Assembly: GCA_029987245.1 (NCBI GenBank)
Contig: DALTWG010000024.1
Coordinates: 1 to 24,410 of the forward strand
Origin: Methanocorpusculum sp.
GTDB lineage: Archaea; Halobacteriota; Methanomicrobia; Methanomicrobiales; Methanocorpusculaceae
DNA: 24,410 nucleotides
Reading direction: 5' to 3'
Shown here: piece after piece, positions 13,225 through 20,429 of the stretch
Layout of the letters: every line of letters starts with the position of its first letter
How positions within the stretch are numbered: position 1 is the first letter of the stretch
The notes under the pieces: model-generated
Told to the model about the DNA's origin: nothing
The model's database searches: none
Seen by the model: the letters and a program-made list of their open reading frames with translations, nothing else
Position numbers and translations under genes: made by a program

Positions 13225-14556
13225 TTATTCCCTGAGCGCGATATCGATTGCCTTTGCAGCTTCTTTGGCTGTGCCCATGGCAAGAATCACCGTTGCGGCG
13301 CCGGTTGCAGCGTCGCCCCCGGCAAAGACCTTTGCCATGCTTGTTTTCCCGTTTGCATCCGCCTTGATACTGCCGTTTTTATTCAGGACAAGTCCCTCCA
13401 TCCGCTTTACTAACAGCGGGTTCGGGCCCTGGCCGATGGCTTCAATAACCACATCCGCCTCGACGATGAAGTTGCTGCCCTCGACCGGTGCAAACGAAGA
13501 GCGGCCGTCGGCGCCGGGAGCGCCGATTGCCATCTTCACTGCCTCAACGCCGGAAACCGTGTTTTCCGCGGCAAGAATCTTTACCGGGTTGGTCTCGGTC
13601 ATGAAAAGAATGCCTTCTTCTTTTGCATGACGGATTTCATCCATGCGTGCGGGCATGTCCGCCTCGGTTCTGCGGTACATCAAGGTAACTTCCGCCCCCA
13701 TCCGCCGGGCAACGCGGGCCGCATCCATCGCCACATTGCCGCCGCCTGCAACGACAACCTTTCTGCCTCGCTTAACAGGGGTGTCGTTAGCCGGGAAGTT
13801 GTTTGCGCCCATCAAGTTGACGCGCGTCAAAAATTCATTCGCCGAATAGACGCCCGGCGTATTTTCGCCTTCGATTTTCATGAAATACGGCAGACCGGCG
13901 CCGGTCCCGAGGAAAACTGCATCGAATGCCAGGAGCTCATCAACGCTTACGGATTTGCCGGCAATGTGGTTGGTCCTGATTTCCACGCCGAGTTTTTCCA
14001 CCTCAGCGATTTCCGCCTGCACAATCTCCTTCGGCAGCCGGAAGTTCGGGATGCCGTACATTAACACGCCGCCTGCTTTGTGCAGCGACTCAAATACGGT
14101 GACCTTATGGCCGAGGCGGGCGAGTTCGGCGGCTGCGGTAAGTCCCGCGGGACCGCTGCCGATAACAGCGACTTTTTTGCCGGAGGGCTCAGCGCACTTT
14201 GGCGTCTTTGCAGGAACATTGTCTGCGACAAAGCGCTCCAGGTGGCCGATGGAAACCGGGTTGTCTTTTTTGCCGAGGACACACACACCCTGGCACTGCT
14301 GTTCCTGCGGGCATACCCTTCCGCAGATTGCCGGAAGCAGGTTGTCTTTTCGTATGATTTCGGCCGCGTCCTCGAACTGTTCTTCGGCTATTGCTTTGAT
14401 AAAGGCAGGGATATTGATATTGACCGGACAGCCTTCGATGCAGTGCGGCTTTTTGCACTGAATGCAGCGCTTTGCCTCGGCGACTGCCTCGGCCGCGGTA
14501 AATCCGGTGTCGACTTCGTTAAAGTCCTGTATGCGTTCGCTTGCGGTTCTGTCCAT
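13225..14556 (-). CDS. NADPH-dependent glutamate synthase small-subunit-like flavoprotein (NfnB/SudA type)
   Basis: This 443-residue protein has an N-terminal ferredoxin-like domain with two cysteine clusters, C31-x2-C34-x4-C39-x3-C43 and C78-x3-C82-x5-C88-x3-C92, for two [4Fe-4S] centres. It then has an FAD-binding fold (VAVIGSGPAGLTAAAELA, 129-146), the AGGVLMYGIPNFRLPK signature (161-176), and an NADP-binding fold (VVVAGGGNVAMDAARVARRMG, 267-287), with YRR (304-306) likely reading the 2'-phosphate. These features are shared by GltD-like proteins, SudA and the large subunit of NADH-dependent ferredoxin:NADP oxidoreductase. Because the partner gene directly upstream encodes an NfnA/SudB-like protein, the pair is best read as Nfn/Sud. 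It probably exchanges electrons between NAD(P)H and ferredoxin. No glutamate synthase large subunit is nearby. It starts right after its partner's stop. Confidence 0.85.
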   Translation of the reverse strand: MDRTASERIQDFNEVDTGFTAAEAVAEAKRCIQCKKPHCIEGCPVNINIPAFIKAIAEEQFEDAAEIIRKDNLLPAICGRVCPQEQQCQGVCVLGKKDNPVSIGHLERFVADNVPAKTPKCAEPSGKKVAVIGSGPAGLTAAAELARLGHKVTVFESLHKAGGVLMYGIPNFRLPKEIVQAEIAEVEKLGVEIRTNHIAGKSVSVDELLAFDAVFLGTGAGLPYFMKIEGENTPGVYSANEFLTRVNLMGANNFPANDTPVKRGRKVVVAGGGNVAMDAARVARRMGAEVTLMYRRTEADMPARMDEIRHAKEEGILFMTETNPVKILAAENTVSGVEAVKMAIGAPGADGRSSFAPVEGSNFIVEADVVIEAIGQGPNPLLVKRMEGLVLNKNGSIKADANGKTSMAKVFAGGDAATGAATVILAMGTAKEAAKAIDIALRE

Positions 14557-15414
14557 TTACTTCACTCTCCTGCAGCGGCACAGATGGTTTTTATCTTCTG
14601 CGCGGTATTCAAGGGATGCTTTTTCTTCGCTCATGTACATTCTCTGGCGGGTCATTAAGTCGTTCCAGTCAACCTGGTGTGCATCGAACTCGGGACCGTC
14701 GACGCAGGCGAATTTCGTTTCGCCGCCGACAATAACGCGGCATGAACCGCACATTCCGGTGCCGTCGACCATGACAGGGTTTAAGGATACGTAGGTCTTA
14801 ATGCCGTAGGGGCGGGTGACCTCTGAGGTAACTTTCATCATCATGCCGGGGCCGATAATCCAGACTTTGTCGATTTTTCTGCCGGACTCGCAGAGCTCCT
14901 TTAAGGGGCCGCTTGCAAAGCCTTTGATGCCGTATGAGCCGTCATCAGTCGTTACAAAGAGTTCGTCACAGATTTCTTTCATGTCGTCTTCGAAGATAAG
15001 GAGGTCTTTGGTACGTGCGCCGATAATGCCTATGACATGGTCGCCGGCGTCTTTTGCCGCCTGCGCAAGAATCGGGGTGCAGGCAACACCTACGCCTCCG
15101 CCGACGATGACAACGGTTTCACCGGGGGCGATGTCGCTTGGCTCTCCCAGGGGGCCTGCAACGTCTGCGAGTTCGTCGCCGGTTTTGAGGGTTGCAAGGA
15201 GTCTGGTGGTTGTTCCTATTGCCATGAAGGCGATTCTGATATTGTCGCCGTCGGTGGCGGAGATTGTTAAAGGAACCCGTTCTCCGCAGCCGTCGGGGTG
15301 AATGATACAGAACTGTCCTGCTTTTGCGTGGCGTGCGACCTGAGGGGCGTGTATCCACATCTGGAATACGGCGTCTGAAAGGGCTTTTGCCTCTACTATT
15401 TTGTATCCTGCCAT
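14557..15414 (-). CDS. Sulfide dehydrogenase/NfnA-like FAD- and NAD-binding subunit
   Basis: This 285-residue ferredoxin reductase-type protein is the usual partner of NfnB/SudA. The FAD-binding barrel has ERVPLTISATD (45-55). The NAD(P)-binding fold has VVIVGGGVGVACTPILAQA (101-119), and WIIGPGMMMKV (185-195) is also typical. The C-terminal [2Fe-2S] domain has D217 in MVDGTGMCGSCR plus C222, C225 and C237, the same Asp-plus-three-Cys ligand pattern described for NfnA. It is the first gene of a five-gene leftward operon and abuts the NfnB-like gene with no spacer. The ATG at 15414 matches the normal family N-terminus (MAGYKIVEAK). A TATA-like AATATATACC lies only about 10 bp upstream, too close for the usual archaeal geometry, so the real promoter may be further upstream. 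In a methanogen the pair may balance NAD(P)H with ferredoxin, or may reduce polysulfide. Confidence 0.85.
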   Translation of the reverse strand: MAGYKIVEAKALSDAVFQMWIHAPQVARHAKAGQFCIIHPDGCGERVPLTISATDGDNIRIAFMAIGTTTRLLATLKTGDELADVAGPLGEPSDIAPGETVVIVGGGVGVACTPILAQAAKDAGDHVIGIIGARTKDLLIFEDDMKEICDELFVTTDDGSYGIKGFASGPLKELCESGRKIDKVWIIGPGMMMKVTSEVTRPYGIKTYVSLNPVMVDGTGMCGSCRVIVGGETKFACVDGPEFDAHQVDWNDLMTRQRMYMSEEKASLEYRAEDKNHLCRCRRVK

Positions 15415-15743
15415 ACTTGGGTATATATTGGTTGTACTAAGAGATTAAGGGTTCGCAAAGGGGTGTATGGGCGCGAGGATGCAGGGCTTGCGGCAACGGG
15501 TGTGTGCAGGGGCAGCGGGTGGACAAAACGCATTAATAGCAGGAATTGGGGACCCACTGAGTCCCAGATTTAAAAATCATCTGAAATACCTGTTTCAAGA
15601 TTGTTTTTTAGGTATATTTATTTACTTTTTGACATAAATTATCCATTGGATTATATATTTTATAACCTGAATTTGACAGTTGAATCAAAGGCGATGTCGA
15701 TTCAAGCAGCACCAATATCAATGCGACCGTTAAAATTGAGATG
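15415..15743. other. Intergenic region between the Nfn operon and the ABC transporter operon
   Basis: No gene is supported in these 330 bp. The part next to the Nfn operon (about 15455-15535) is GC-rich. An imperfect inverted repeat TGGGGAC/GTCCCA lies at 15547-15566 and a short palindrome GATTTAAAAATC at 15567-15578. The rest (15590-15680) is strongly AT-rich, with several TATA-like strings (for example GGATTATATATTTTATAACC, 15647-15666) that could drive the leftward Nfn operon from a distance. No start codon with a ribosome-binding site follows on the plus strand. Confidence 0.4.
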
Positions 15744-15773
15744 AAAAAAGAAGATTCCTCTTACAGAATCTTC
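15744..15773 (-). terminator. Hairpin plus oligo-T terminator of the amino-acid transporter operon
   Basis: GAAGATTC (15750-15757) and GAATCTTC (15766-15773) form a perfect 8-bp stem with an 8-base loop. On the minus strand the hairpin is followed directly by six T. The loop contains the TAA stop codon of the ATPase gene (15761-15763), and the 5' arm is coding sequence, so the gene ends inside its own terminator. Confidence 0.75.
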
Positions 15774-16504
15774 GACAAAAAGTCCCGAAGCCGCGGGCTC
15801 TGCGGGTTTGCAAAAATCTTTTCCGGCGTATTCTCTTCCTCAATAACCCCGTTGTTAATGAAAAAGACACGGTCTGCAACCTCCCGCGCAAATGCCATCT
15901 CATGCGTAACAATAAGCATGGTCATGCCTGACATTGCAAGTTCCTTCATAACCGACAACACCTCTCCAACCATCTCCGGATCGAGAGCGGACGTAGGCTC
16001 ATCAAAAAGCATCACATCCGGGTCCATCGCAAGAGCTCTGACAATTGCAACACGCTGCTGCTGACCGCCGGAAAGCTGCTGCGGATACGCACGAAGCTTG
16101 TCTGAAAGTCCGACACGCTTTAACAGCTCCTTTGCCTTCTTTTCCCCCTCTTCAGGTGTCATATGCCCGAGTTTTACCGGCGCAAGCATAATATTGTTCT
16201 TCACATCCATGTGCGGAAACAGATTAAACTGCTGAAACACCATACCGATTTTCTCCCGCATCTTATTGACATTCACCGAATCGTCCGTGATGTCCGTGCC
16301 CTCGAATAAAATCTGACCGCTGGTGGGAAGTTCCAGCAGATTTAAGGAACGCAGGAATGTTGACTTGCCGCATCCCGATGGGCCGATAATCGCAATAACC
16401 TCGCCCATCCGGATAGTCGTTGAAAGACCTTTCAAGACCTCATGGTCGCCGAAGGATTTGTGCAGGTCTTTGACCTCAATTAATACATCGCCTTTAGACA
16501 GCAT
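15761..16504 (-). CDS. Polar amino-acid ABC transporter ATP-binding protein
   Basis: This is the cytoplasmic ATPase of a polar amino-acid importer (GlnQ/HisP class), 247 residues. Walker A is GPSGCGKST (41-49), the Q-loop is VFQQFNLFPH (89-98), the signature is LSGGQQQRVAIVRALAM (144-160), Walker B is VMLFDEPTSALD (164-175), and the switch histidine H201 lies in IVTHEMAFA. All catalytic residues are intact. Its start overlaps the end of the permease gene by 11 bp, indicating translational coupling. It is the last gene of a binding protein-permease-ATPase operon and ends within a hairpin terminator. The substrate cannot be read from the ATPase. Confidence 0.95.
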   Translation of the reverse strand: MLSKGDVLIEVKDLHKSFGDHEVLKGLSTTIRMGEVIAIIGPSGCGKSTFLRSLNLLELPTSGQILFEGTDITDDSVNVNKMREKIGMVFQQFNLFPHMDVKNNIMLAPVKLGHMTPEEGEKKAKELLKRVGLSDKLRAYPQQLSGGQQQRVAIVRALAMDPDVMLFDEPTSALDPEMVGEVLSVMKELAMSGMTMLIVTHEMAFAREVADRVFFINNGVIEEENTPEKIFANPQSPRLRDFLSKIL

Positions 16505-17312
16505 CTCTTTTCATCCTCTTCTCTAATTTCTCGACAAGTTTGGTCAGAATAATAACCATAATCAGATACAGTACGGCAACACCGATTAACGGCATAAACG
16601 CCTCATACGTCTGACTCCTGATAATATCTCCCGCCCGGGTTAAATCCACCGTTCCGATATAGCCCGCAATCGATGTCTCTTTTAAGAGCGTAATTCCTTC
16701 ATTGCAGAGTGCCGGCAGAATATTTTTGAGTGCCTGCGGCAGGATGATAATAATCATCGTGAGTCGGAAGGGGAGGCCCAGACTCGAGCCTGCCTCAAAC
16801 TGACCTCTGGGCACCGCGTTGATTCCCGCGCGGATAATTTCTGCAACATATGCCGCTGAATTGATACCAAACGCGACAATGGCGACAAAAATTTTGCCCA
16901 CGTCCACAGAGGCAAATATCACATAATAGATAATCAGCAGCTGGATAAGAACCGGGGTGCCGCGGATTACGGTAAGATAGATTTTGCATATTGCGTTTGC
17001 TATCGTCCATTTGTGCATCAGTTCGTTCACCGTTCTGATAACGGCGATAATTGTTCCAAGCACCAGGCCGAACAGCAGGGAGAAAAACGCTATAAGCAGG
17101 GTATTTCCAAGACCCTGGAGAATGTAGGTGTACCGGTCTTTTTCGATAAAGTTCTGCACAAACTTGTCTTTCATGGACATGGTGCCCGAAGCTGCGGAGT
17201 TGACGTCGTCTATATAGACAAACAAAGCAAGGGCAGCAAGCAGGACCACGCAGACAGCAAGAATGATGAGAACTTTTTTCTTTGTAGATATGGGTTTTTT
17301 TTCTCTCGGCAT
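16494..17312 (-). CDS. Polar amino-acid ABC transporter permease
   Basis: This 272-residue inner-membrane component has a basic N-terminus, then a hydrophobic span at 13-33, and about five further spans from residue 68 onward. The ATPase-coupling EAA loop is recognisable as EIIRAGINAVPRGQFEAGSSLGLP (about 150-173), as in the His/Glu/Gln/Arg/opine permease family. The opening of the transport domain, ILQGLGNTLLIAFFSLLFG (about 64-82), is typical of the family. Only one permease is encoded, so it probably works as a homodimer. An SD-like GAGGT lies just before the ATG at 17312. A TATA-like string in the 79-bp gap to the binding-protein gene could allow separate expression. Confidence 0.93.
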   Translation of the reverse strand: MPREKKPISTKKKVLIILAVCVVLLAALALFVYIDDVNSAASGTMSMKDKFVQNFIEKDRYTYILQGLGNTLLIAFFSLLFGLVLGTIIAVIRTVNELMHKWTIANAICKIYLTVIRGTPVLIQLLIIYYVIFASVDVGKIFVAIVAFGINSAAYVAEIIRAGINAVPRGQFEAGSSLGLPFRLTMIIIILPQALKNILPALCNEGITLLKETSIAGYIGTVDLTRAGDIIRSQTYEAFMPLIGVAVLYLIMVIILTKLVEKLEKRMKRDAV

Positions 17313-17391
17313 GTTTACCTCAAAGATGGAAATACTATATGCTGTCTGATAACTTAAGAATTGTTACTTGCAGGTGAAAAAAAGAAGAGGG
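17313..17391 (-). promoter_or_regulatory. Intercistronic gap with oligo-T tract and possible internal promoter
   Basis: On the minus strand, shortly after the binding-protein stop, comes CTTCTTTTTTTC (about 17376-17387), a possible partial archaeal terminator. It is followed by a TATA-like GCATATAGTATTT (about 17331-17343) and an SD-like GAGGT just before the permease ATG. This layout would let the binding protein be made in excess over the membrane components. Confidence 0.4.
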
Positions 17392-18165
17392 TTAGTTGAT
17401 GTACTTGGCGACAATTGCGTCAAGGGTTCCGTTTTCTTTCAGTTTCGTAAGAGCTGCGTTAATTTTGTCCTTTAATTCGGTGTTGCCCTTCTTAATGGCA
17501 ATTGCGTAGTCTTCATTGGTGAATTCTTTTTCAAGAATTGTAAGAGAGTCTGCTTTTGCGCTGTACTTTAATGCAGGCTGTTCGTCAATTACAATGCAGT
17601 CAATCTTTTTGGCTTCGAGTGCCTGGAATAAATCTGCTGCGTTGTTTAAGCGCATGATTTCTTTTGCGGAGTCTTCATAGTCGCTGACGTAAATGTCGCC
17701 GGTGGTTCCAAGCTGTACGCCGATTCTTGCTCCTGCAAAGTCTGCGTCAGACTCAATCTTCTTGTCGCCGGTCTTGTTTACCACAATAACCTGCTTGGAG
17801 GTTGCGTAGGTGTCGGAGAAGTCGATGTTCTTTAATCTGTCTTCGGTGACAGTCATTGCTGCTGCGCCGACGTCTGCCTTGCCGGTGGAAACAGCGGTGA
17901 TGATGGTGTCGAACTTCATGTCCTCAATCTTTAAGGTCATGCCGAGTTCGTTTGCGACCGCTTCCATCATTTCCGCGTCGATACCGACAATCTTTCCGTT
18001 GTCATAGTACTCGTACGGCTGGAATTCGGCGTTGGTTGCCATGACAAGAACCGGTTTGTCGCCGGCTGCAGGCTGGTCTGTTGCAGTGGTGCTGGTGCAT
18101 CCCGCGGCTGCAACAACCGCGAGGATGAGCAGAACTGCTGCAATTGCGATAAGTCCTTTCTTCAT
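17392..18165 (-). CDS. Polar amino-acid ABC transporter substrate-binding lipoprotein
   Basis: This 257-residue family 3 extracellular solute-binding protein starts with a signal peptide (KK, then about 18 hydrophobic residues) ending in a lipobox-like AAGC with the lipid-attachment cysteine at residue 23, followed by a Thr/Ser-rich linker. The mature part opens with LVMATNAEFQPYEYYDNGKIVGIDAEMMEAVANELG (starting near residue 40), the characteristic opening of periplasmic amino-acid-binding proteins. FDTIITAVSTGKADVGAAAMTVTEDR and the later IGVQLGTTGD are also typical. The ligand is likely a polar or charged amino acid. GGAG lies 13 bases before the ATG at 18165. The promoter has a TATA element and a palindromic operator candidate. 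It is the first gene of the transporter operon. Confidence 0.93.
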   Translation of the reverse strand: MKKGLIAIAAVLLILAVVAAAGCTSTTATDQPAAGDKPVLVMATNAEFQPYEYYDNGKIVGIDAEMMEAVANELGMTLKIEDMKFDTIITAVSTGKADVGAAAMTVTEDRLKNIDFSDTYATSKQVIVVNKTGDKKIESDADFAGARIGVQLGTTGDIYVSDYEDSAKEIMRLNNAADLFQALEAKKIDCIVIDEQPALKYSAKADSLTILEKEFTNEDYAIAIKKGNTELKDKINAALTKLKENGTLDAIVAKYIN

Positions 18166-18190
18166 AATTTAGTTTACTCCTGAAATGTAT

Positions 18191-18204
18191 CAGAGATATC
18201 TCTG
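18191..18204. promoter_or_regulatory. Palindromic operator candidate for the transporter operon
   Basis: CAGAGATATCTCTG is a perfect 14-bp palindrome. On the minus strand it directly follows the TATA-like CGTATTATATACC (18204-18216) and covers the stretch between TATA box and predicted transcription start (about 18185). A repressor bound here would block RNA polymerase recruitment, the usual position for archaeal Lrp- or TrmB-type repressors. The regulator is not in the window. Confidence 0.5.
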
Positions 18205-18305
18205 GTATATAATACGTTTGTGCTGGAATAAGATAAGAGTTGTTATTGAACGGAATATAAAATGAAACTAAAATGAAAACGAAATGAAAAAAATATGGAA
18301 TAAAG

Positions 18306-18482
18306 TTATTCCATGGTAAGAGCAGATTCCGGGCACTCGTCGATGCAGCTTTCGCAGTCAACGCAGGTGTCTTTGTCTACTTTTGCTTTGTCATCGTCGC
18401 CAATCTGGATTGCTGCAGACGGGCAGATATCTACACAGGTCGTGCAGCCGGTACACTTGTTTTTGTCTACTTTTGCTGGCAT
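18306..18482 (-). CDS. Small 2[4Fe-4S] ferredoxin
   Basis: This 58-residue ferredoxin starts at the ATG 18482 (MPAKVDKNKC) and stops at 18306. It carries two classical clusters: C10-x2-C13-x2-C16-x3-C20-P and C40-x2-C43-x2-C46-x3-C50-P. Each motif provides three ligands to one cluster and the last to the other. The two halves are close repeats (AKVDK[ND]xC begins both), showing the ancestral duplication. It would be a soluble low-potential electron carrier. GAGGT lies eight bases before the ATG and a TATA-like CCAATATATAGG is near 18508-18520, so it probably has its own transcript although it lies 75 bp after dapB in the same direction. Nfn-type enzymes such as the one encoded nearby use ferredoxins of this kind. 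Confidence 0.93.
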   Translation of the reverse strand: MPAKVDKNKCTGCTTCVDICPSAAIQIGDDDKAKVDKDTCVDCESCIDECPESALTME

Positions 18483-18483
18483 T

Positions 18484-18557
18484 GTTATACCTCTTTTTTA
18501 GATTACCCTATATATTGGTCGTATGCGTGCATATATGTTTCGCCGCTGACACCCGCT
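18484..18557 (-). promoter_or_regulatory. Promoter of the ferredoxin gene
   Basis: On the minus strand CCAATATATAGGGTAATC (about 18503-18520) is a TATA-like element 25-35 bp before the ATG at 18482. It is followed by AAAAAAGAGGT with the SD-like GAGGT eight bases before the start. The run of A would not terminate the dapB transcript, so some read-through is possible. Confidence 0.5.
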
Positions 18558-19313
18558 TCAGAGGTGTAAAACCTCTTTCATGGTGTACACGCCGGGCTTT
18601 GCAGAAGGCACCCATGCAGCAGCGCGGACTGCGCCGCGGGCAAAGACTGAGCGGTCGTAGGCTCTGTGGGAGAGTTCGATGGTCTCAAAGTTCTGGTGGA
18701 ACTGGACTTTGTGGTCGCCGACTACGTCGCCGCCCCTGATTACATGGACGCCGATTTCGTCTTTTCTTTCGGTCATGCCGCAGCGGCCGTACATCTCTTC
18801 GGTCTTGCCGGTCTCCTCTTCGAGGATTTTAAGGATGGTCTTTGCGGTGCCTGAGGGCGCGTCTTTTTTGTTTCTGTGGTGGGCTTCGATGACTTCGATA
18901 TCATAGTCGCCGAGTTTTTTCGCCGCTTCGCGCACCAGTTCCCAGAAGATGTTGACGCCGACAGAGAAGTTGGTGGTTTTTACCATGGCAACGTTTTTGC
19001 AGGCGTCAAGGAGTTCCGCGTCCTGTTCAGGAGTGAATCCGGTGGTGCCGATGACCAGGTTTACGCCTTTTGCCGCGGCGATTTTTGCATTTATCATGGT
19101 GGCTGCTGCAATCGTGAAGTCAATCATTACATCCGGCTTTACTTCGTCGATGAATGCGGCAAGTTTGTCGGAGGGCACGACGGGTTTTCCAAAGGAGGTG
19201 CCTTCTCTGATGTCAACGCCGCCGGCGAATTCAAGCTCAGGGTTTTCGCGGATCATGCCGGAGATTATGGTCCCCATCCGGCCGAGTGCGCCGCAGACTA
19301 TAACTTTAGTCAT
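18558..19313 (-). CDS. dapB: 4-hydroxy-tetrahydrodipicolinate reductase
   Basis: This enzyme reduces 4-hydroxy-tetrahydrodipicolinate with NAD(P)H in the diaminopimelate/lysine pathway. The 251 residues match the family throughout: the nucleotide-binding loop CGALGRMG (7-14), DVMIDFT (61-67), VIGTTGF (87-93), NFSVGVNIF (115-123) and the catalytic/substrate motif EAHHRNKKDAPSGTA (143-157) with the paired histidines and the lysine. The ATG at 19313 overlaps the end of dapA by 8 bp, so the two are translationally coupled. The product should be cytoplasmic and tetrameric. The context agrees with lysine synthesis through dipicolinate. Confidence 0.96.
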   Translation of the reverse strand: MTKVIVCGALGRMGTIISGMIRENPELEFAGGVDIREGTSFGKPVVPSDKLAAFIDEVKPDVMIDFTIAAATMINAKIAAAKGVNLVIGTTGFTPEQDAELLDACKNVAMVKTTNFSVGVNIFWELVREAAKKLGDYDIEVIEAHHRNKKDAPSGTAKTILKILEEETGKTEEMYGRCGMTERKDEIGVHVIRGGDVVGDHKVQFHQNFETIELSHRAYDRSVFARGAVRAAAWVPSAKPGVYTMKEVLHL

Positions 19314-20199
19314 AGTGCGAGAGCACCTCCTTGAGTTTTGCGGAATTTTCCGGGCCCATGGTGTCTAAGGGTAAGCGCACGCCGCCGTAGTTGACAAGGC
19401 CGCGTATCTGGGCTGCCATTTTGACCGGTACGGGATTTACTTCCATGAAGAGTGCTTTGGAGAGTTCCAGTAATTCGTAGTGCATCTTCATTGCACCGAG
19501 GCGGTCGTTGTTCATGAACATGTTGTACATGGAGACTACGCGTTCAGGTTCGATGTTTGCAGTAACGGAGATTACGCCTTTTCCGCCGACGGATAAGACC
19601 GGGAGGGTAAGGGAGTCGTCGCCGCAGGTGAGAATGAAGGGGTAGTCGCGTTCAAGGTCCTGCGTTCCATCGATTATTGCCATCATCTGGTCAATGTTGC
19701 CGGATGCTTCTTTCACGGCGACGATGTTGGGGATGGTTTTGACCATTTCGATGATGAGGTCTGCGGAAAGGTTCTGTCCGGTTCTGCCGGGGATGTTGTA
19801 AACAATGACGGGGAGTCCTACGTCTGCAACGAGTTTGTAGTGTTTAAGGAGGCCGGAGCGGTTTGGTTTGTTATAGTACGGGCTGATTAACAGGACGCCG
19901 TCTGCGCCGGACATTTTTGCGGCGCGGGTCATGAAAACTGCTTCTTCGGTGTTGTTGGAGCCGGTGCCGGCGATTGCTGCGACGCGGTTGCTGGTGGCGG
20001 ATACGGTTTCTTCGACGACGCGGATGTGTTCGGCGTGTGTCATGGTGGCGGATTCGCCGGTGGAGCCGCAGGCAAGGACGCCGTGGACGCCGCCTTTTAT
20101 TACGTGTTCGATTGTGTTTCGGAGGCCGTTTACGTCGACGGATTGGGATGCGTCGTTATTGAACGGTGTAATTAATGCGGGAATAACTCCTTCAAACAT
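19306..20199 (-). CDS. dapA: 4-hydroxy-tetrahydrodipicolinate synthase
   Basis: This enzyme condenses pyruvate with aspartate semialdehyde, the committed step to lysine. The 297-residue TIM barrel contains ACGSTGES (43-50), SPYYNKP (106-112) and VYNIPGRTG (133-141), with Y134 and the arginine that binds the substrate carboxylate, and the Schiff-base lysine K163 in VAVKEASGN. All active-site residues are intact. The gene opens the dapA-dapB unit. Upstream on the minus strand a TATA-like GTATAAAACAAATATAC (about 20208-20224) lies only 9-25 bp from the ATG at 20199, suggesting a leaderless or very short leader. Confidence 0.96.
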   Translation of the reverse strand: MFEGVIPALITPFNNDASQSVDVNGLRNTIEHVIKGGVHGVLACGSTGESATMTHAEHIRVVEETVSATSNRVAAIAGTGSNNTEEAVFMTRAAKMSGADGVLLISPYYNKPNRSGLLKHYKLVADVGLPVIVYNIPGRTGQNLSADLIIEMVKTIPNIVAVKEASGNIDQMMAIIDGTQDLERDYPFILTCGDDSLTLPVLSVGGKGVISVTANIEPERVVSMYNMFMNNDRLGAMKMHYELLELSKALFMEVNPVPVKMAAQIRGLVNYGGVRLPLDTMGPENSAKLKEVLSHYD

Positions 20200-20429
20200 A
20201 TGCGTAGTATATTTGTTTTATACTATGATGTAGTTTGTTGTTTGTGTGCGCGCGGGTTTTGCGCGCGGGCGGGGCTGTCAGTTGGTTTTATGTTGGTTGA
20301 GGTTCAATATTTGTATGCGGGGCACGGGTTTTGAGGATGTCATGCAACGTTTTCTCATTTGAGTCTGTGTCCCGCAGCAGGTTTTAATCAAAACTTCCTT
20401 TAGTAAGGAGGTACTATAATATTGTATTT
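20200..20429. promoter_or_regulatory. Divergent intergenic region between dapA and the TBP-like gene
   Basis: The dapA side holds the TATA-like element near 20208-20224. A GC-rich hairpin GCGCGC (20248-20253)/GCGCGC (20261-20266) follows. On the TBP-like side, AAGGAGGT (20405-20412) is a strong Shine-Dalgarno match, but it lies 17 bases before the ATG at 20430, longer than usual. It is followed by TACTATAATATTG (20412-20424), which resembles a TATA box too close to the ATG. The partial inverted repeat CTTCCTTTAGTAAGGAGG (20395-20412) could sequester the SD sequence. TTTTAATC (20384-20391) is the better-placed but weak TATA candidate. Confidence 0.4.

Noticed and set aside
13225..14556. Glutamate synthase small subunit gltD
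   Set aside because: No large subunit is adjacent, and the NfnA/SudB-type partner directly upstream makes the Nfn/Sud reading better.
15547..15578. Terminator or ncRNA in the 15415-15743 spacer
   Set aside because: The inverted repeats are short or imperfect and no T run follows on either strand, so I only describe them.
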